NCBI GenBank assembly: GCA_963678675.1
Contig: OY783195.1
Location: forward strand, 11,558,479-11,622,478
Length of the DNA stretch: 64,000 bases
Source: Xiphydria camelus
Taxonomy: Eukaryota; Arthropoda; Insecta; Hymenoptera; Xiphydriidae
Direction of reading: 5' to 3'
The notes beneath the pieces were generated by a model, which was given only the letters and a program-made list of their open reading frames with translations, had not been told where the DNA came from and made no database searches. Below are positions 60,700-64,000 of the stretch, one piece after another. A program made the translations under genes and the position numbers. Position 1 is the stretch's first letter; each line of letters opens with the position of its first letter.

Positions 60700-61115
60700 T
60701 ATATTAGGAATGCTTCTAATATAGATAATGATTTTGTTTATTTTCTGGAATCTTTTTAGTAATAATAGTAATTTAGTTTCCCTGGAGTTAATATTTTAGC
60801 GCTCATTCAATATTGATGAGCTTCAATATATCAATCAAACATCAGTCTTATGTTAGGACACTCAACATTTTATTTGTGATGTCAGATGTTTTAACAATTT
60901 TTAAAACGGATGAATGATATAATTTTTTTTAGAATACCCTTTTGGCATTTGACCGACGATATAGTGCTTTATACAAATATAACGAGGTGCGTGAAGTGAA
61001 AGAATATTTTTAACAGAAATTTTTTTAAAGCGAACTAATTTCTTAGAGTAGTTATCGACTTACAAATATATGGTAGGTACTTCATATAAAGACAATTTTA
61101 ATACCGTCAGTTGTT
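60700..61115. other. No recognisable feature
   Basis: AT-rich sequence without frames or repeats that I can support. Confidence 0.35.
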
Positions 61116-61120
61116 CGATC

Positions 61121-61445
61121 ATCTAATCATCTTCTGTGTCCGGCCAGTCAGAATCGTCACCTTCGTCAACTGAATTCAGATCACTAGATGCTCGGGAGCC
61201 TATGTCTATAAATTTAAACAAATTGATTAGAAAATTGTAATATTTTTTGTTTATATTTACTGTTAAATCTGCATACCTGATTCAATGTCACTGTTGCAAT
61301 CATTGTCGCTTTTATTGGAATCTTCAACAAGTACATCTCCAAGAAATTCAGGCAATTGATCTCCTTGAAACCAGACGAATTCATACTTGCCGTCGTTGAT
61401 GCACCAGCCATGGTTTTCTGGAGATTTGTCCGTTGGTTGTTGCAA
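61121..61445 (-). pseudogene. C-terminal exons of an acidic-tailed protein
   Basis: On the minus strand, 61445-61279 encodes WFQGDQLPEFLGDVLVED and an acidic Ser/Asp run. A donor (TCAG/GTATGC) and an acceptor (TTTATAG) at about 61204 give a 76-base intron, after which SRASSDLNSVDEGDDSDWP leads to a stop at about 61121. I do not recognise the family. Its upstream end collides with the opposite-strand gene that begins at about 61430, so it is probably a truncated fragment at an insertion junction. Confidence 0.45.
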
Positions 61446-64000
61446 ATTTGCATTTCGTAGTTTATGCTCCTCAATCGATCAAGAAAATGCTTACTGGTCA
61501 TGCTTTCGCAAGGGCTGTGCGAGCACATATCTTGACCTTCACTGCCCTCGGTATCAAGATTTGTCAGAGCATAGATTTGTCAGAAGAGCTAGAATTCATC
61601 GAGACATTTTTTGAAAACTGGACTTCGCAACCTCCACATATTGGTGATTGTAATGCTGAGCCACTTATCAAACAACAATTACAAAAATTTCAAGACAAAC
61701 TCTGTCTTCTGGAAAACTCAGGACCAACTGCCAAGTTGTGGGTCCAGTACTTTCGAGCTGTGACTGTCGTTCTTCAAATAATTGAGGCTGAACGTCTCGG
61801 AAATTGGCGTCTGCATTTACAAGCTGTAGAAAAAGCACTGCCTTTCTTTCACGCTACAGAACACTTTGCTTACGCAAAGAGCGCGCAAATATACCTCCAG
61901 GATATGGCGAACTTGGAAGCAGTGATGGATCACGAAGAATTTCAAAAATTCACAAACGAAGGGTACTTCACAATACACAGATCGGATAAAGCATGGTCGG
62001 GCGTATGGAGTGACATGGTTATTGAACAGACGTTGAACAGATTCTTTGGCACTGACCTCATGCATGGAAGAGGTGTAACTCCAAGCGTAGTTGCACGTTA
62101 CTTATTGGCGATGCCATCAGCTTTTAATGTCATGGAACGTCTTGAAAATTATGTTGGACTAGTGTCTGCCACGAGCAAGCAACATGTCGATCTTAGCAGG
62201 GGTCGAATAAAAAGAAACGATAAAGATATTGAACTAATGCTATTTTGGTTACAGCAACATGATCCATTCGCACCTCGTAGTTCATTAACATCCTTATCCA
62301 CTGGGGTAATTGGTGGAGCCCATATCAATTGTCACACGGCTGTGGAGAAAGGACTGCAAGGTATGGCATTCATGATAGGAAAAAACGCGGGTAATGTTTC
62401 ACTCTCTGCTGCATATAAAGTTAAAAATCTTGCTGCTGCAAAAGACGGAATGCATTTAAATAATGACGAGTTAGTGACAATCGATACTTATTTATTATTT
62501 CAACGAATTTCTGTCGTTTTCAATGGTGATTTAGAATTAACACGTCATGCGTTAATGTATGAGCTATCTCCCTTTCCATTGAGTTTGTTCGACGAACGTG
62601 GTTTCATGAGAAAAACCCAAAAAGCAGAGCTGTACAAAGTGTTTGAACCACTTATTAGAAATGAGCAATTTTTACTGGCATTCTACGTAATTGATGGAGG
62701 ATGGTTATTGCATCAGGTAGTTTGACCACATGGCCGAAATTTCGGAGAAATTTGTGACATTTATCTGCATTATATTTACAAACATTTTGGAGCGAGTGCG
62801 ATGGTGGTTTTTGATGGTTATAGTAATGAAATAATTGGTACCAAATCCTACGAAAGATATCGTAGGAAAGAAAAGTCATTAGCTGCCGATATTGAAGTAG
62901 CCGAAGACAAACTAAGCACTTTAACTCAATCGAAATTCTTATCAAACGTCGCAAACAAATTAAAGTTCGTCAACATGTTGTCATCCTTCTTGCAACGAAA
63001 TAACGTTACTACAAAAATAGCTGATGAAGATGGTGATACTCTTTAATCGTGAGAAGTGCAATTGAATTGAAGCAGTGTACGAGAAACATGGTCGCAGTAG
63101 TGGGGAACGATGTTGATCTTCTTGTTTTGCTGATTGGGCTCACCTCTGACGAAGAAGCTATATATTTCTATAAAGTTGCTCAAGGGAAGAAAGCCAACGT
63201 CATTTATTCAACGTCAACGCACAAAAACGTGAAGAAATGTATATTATTTGCTCATGCATTCGCTGGTTGTGATTCAACAAGTGCACTGTATAAAAAAGGA
63301 AAAAAACCCATCATTTCTGCACTCGAGAAAAATTCAGATCTGCAAGAAGCGGCAATGATCTTTTACAATCCAGGAAAAAGCGTCGATGAAGTGTCAGCAG
63401 CTGCTGAACGAATCATCCTGTACCTTTATTCAGCCGGCAAGAAAAACACATCGATTAATCAATTAAGATACGAAATTTTCATGTCATCTGTCAGTGTTGC
63501 CAAAAAGGAGTTACCGTTGGCTTGTTTACCATCTACAACAGCAGCATTAAGAGAACATGCTAAGCGTGTATACTACCAGGTCCAAGATTGGCTAGGATAC
63601 AAGTTGGATCCAGAAAAATGGGGATGGAGAAGAACAACGTATTTCTTGCTCCCAATTATGTCTAATGCTGCCCCGGCTTCGAAAGAATTATTGGAGAAGG
63701 TAAGATAATCACTTTGCAAATTTTCATACGCTTTTTGTATATATGTAATATTAATTCAATATTGTCAACGATTTATCAGGTTAGCTGTGGATGTAAGACG
63801 GATTGTGGTACTGCTCGATGCAGTTGCAAAAAAGCGGGCTTACATTGCACTGTACTATGCAAAAGTTGCAACGGAGAGAGTTGCAAAAATGCTTCACTGC
63901 GGTCGGAAAGAAGTATAACCAACGAAGAAGACAATGAAAATATTAGCGACGACGACGACGACGACAACGAAGACGCGAACGTAGAAGCTGCTGAGAGGTG
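61433..64000 (+). pseudogene. Multicopy protein with XPG/FEN1-like nuclease region and Cys-rich C-terminus (Academ-like)
   Basis: The first part, 61433-62722, is a helical region found in a high-copy family of insect and cnidarian proteins (GHAFARAVRAHILTF, GNWRLHLQAVEKALPFF, EQTLNRFFGTDLM). It ends in VIDGGWLLHQVV. A TGA at 62723 interrupts; the same frame goes on to MVVFDGYSNEIIGTKSYERY and IADEDGDTL. A frame slip near 63045 follows, then IVRSAIELKQ..., VVGNDVDLLVLLI and HAFAGCDSTSALYKKGKK. These motifs have the order of acidic residues expected in an XPG/FEN1-type PIN nuclease (inference). An 80-base intron (63700-63779) leads to SCGCKTDCGTARCSCKKAG...CKSC, a CXC-like domain, and an acidic tail off the edge. 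Academ transposons are known to carry XPG-like nucleases, which is why I compare it to them. Inactive as read. Confidence 0.6.

Overview
The window looks like a piece of an animal nuclear genome, most likely an insect and perhaps a hymenopteran. Supporting signs are its AT-richness, spliceosomal introns, (TA)n microsatellites, a Ty3/gypsy retroelement with an insect-type envelope gene, piggyBac, mariner, pogo and PIF/Harbinger DNA transposons, a DUF4780-type LINE, tRNA-like SINEs and very many palindromic foldback elements. The species cannot be fixed from sequence alone. I found no convincing single-copy host gene: nearly everything recognisable is a mobile element, a relic of one, or a repeat.

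Layout, left to right. 0-6 kb: an edge-truncated pseudogene of a multicopy DCYFC-motif protein, a 1.2 kb foldback, a TA-flanked MITE, a 5S-rRNA-like stretch, a tRNA-like SINE and a duplicated promoter/5'-exon-like segment. 6.4-9.9 kb: a pogo-like transposon with an intact 521-codon transposase and very long terminal inverted repeats. 10.3-11 kb: a nearly perfect 645-bp palindrome. 12.5-16.5 kb: a minus-strand LINE bracketed by a 13-bp target duplication, internally deleted and frameshifted. 19.4-20.3 kb: a repeat built from GGCCAA iterons. 21.6-23.6 kb: an intact mariner-like element inserted at the dyad centre of a palindromic MITE that itself lies in a (TA)n tract. 24-29.2 kb: several foldbacks, and two clusters of a GGGGAC-type dyad motif.

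29.2-33.35 kb is a dissectable nest: a TA-flanked foldback whose left arm received a piggyBac (TTAT duplication) and whose right arm received what looks like a solo LTR (TCAA duplication). Nine bases later, at 33.36-37.38 kb, lies an element with 1,355-bp inverted arms, each carrying a copy of the 3' half of a transposase-like gene. 38.4-46.05 kb is a 7.6 kb errantivirus-like LTR element on the minus strand. Its 256-bp LTRs are identical and flanked by TTAAG. Its pol and env frames are open, gag has one in-frame TAA, and there is a candidate -1 frameshift site. 46.6-47.5 kb is a SINE-containing repeat split by a TTAA-flanked MITE, with the unoccupied version visible near 4.9 kb. 48-52.9 kb is a repeat complex of two tandem 1.25-kb units followed by large inverted copies.

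53.6-60.2 kb is a degraded Harbinger element. Its transposase is split by an intron-like spacer that holds an antisense MADF-BESS gene, and both genes are further broken by MITEs. A 2.2-kb compound insertion of small palindromic elements interrupts the catalytic domain. 61.1-64 kb holds the start of another multicopy gene, with an XPG/FEN1-like nuclease region and a C-terminal cysteine-rich domain (Academ-like architecture, inferred), running off the right edge.

Functionally the region is a graveyard and nursery of mobile DNA. The mariner and pogo transposases and the retroelement pol and env are the frames that still look usable; the rest is non-autonomous or broken. The abundance of long, near-perfect palindromes means that read-through transcripts would fold into long hairpins, a plausible source of siRNA (inference).
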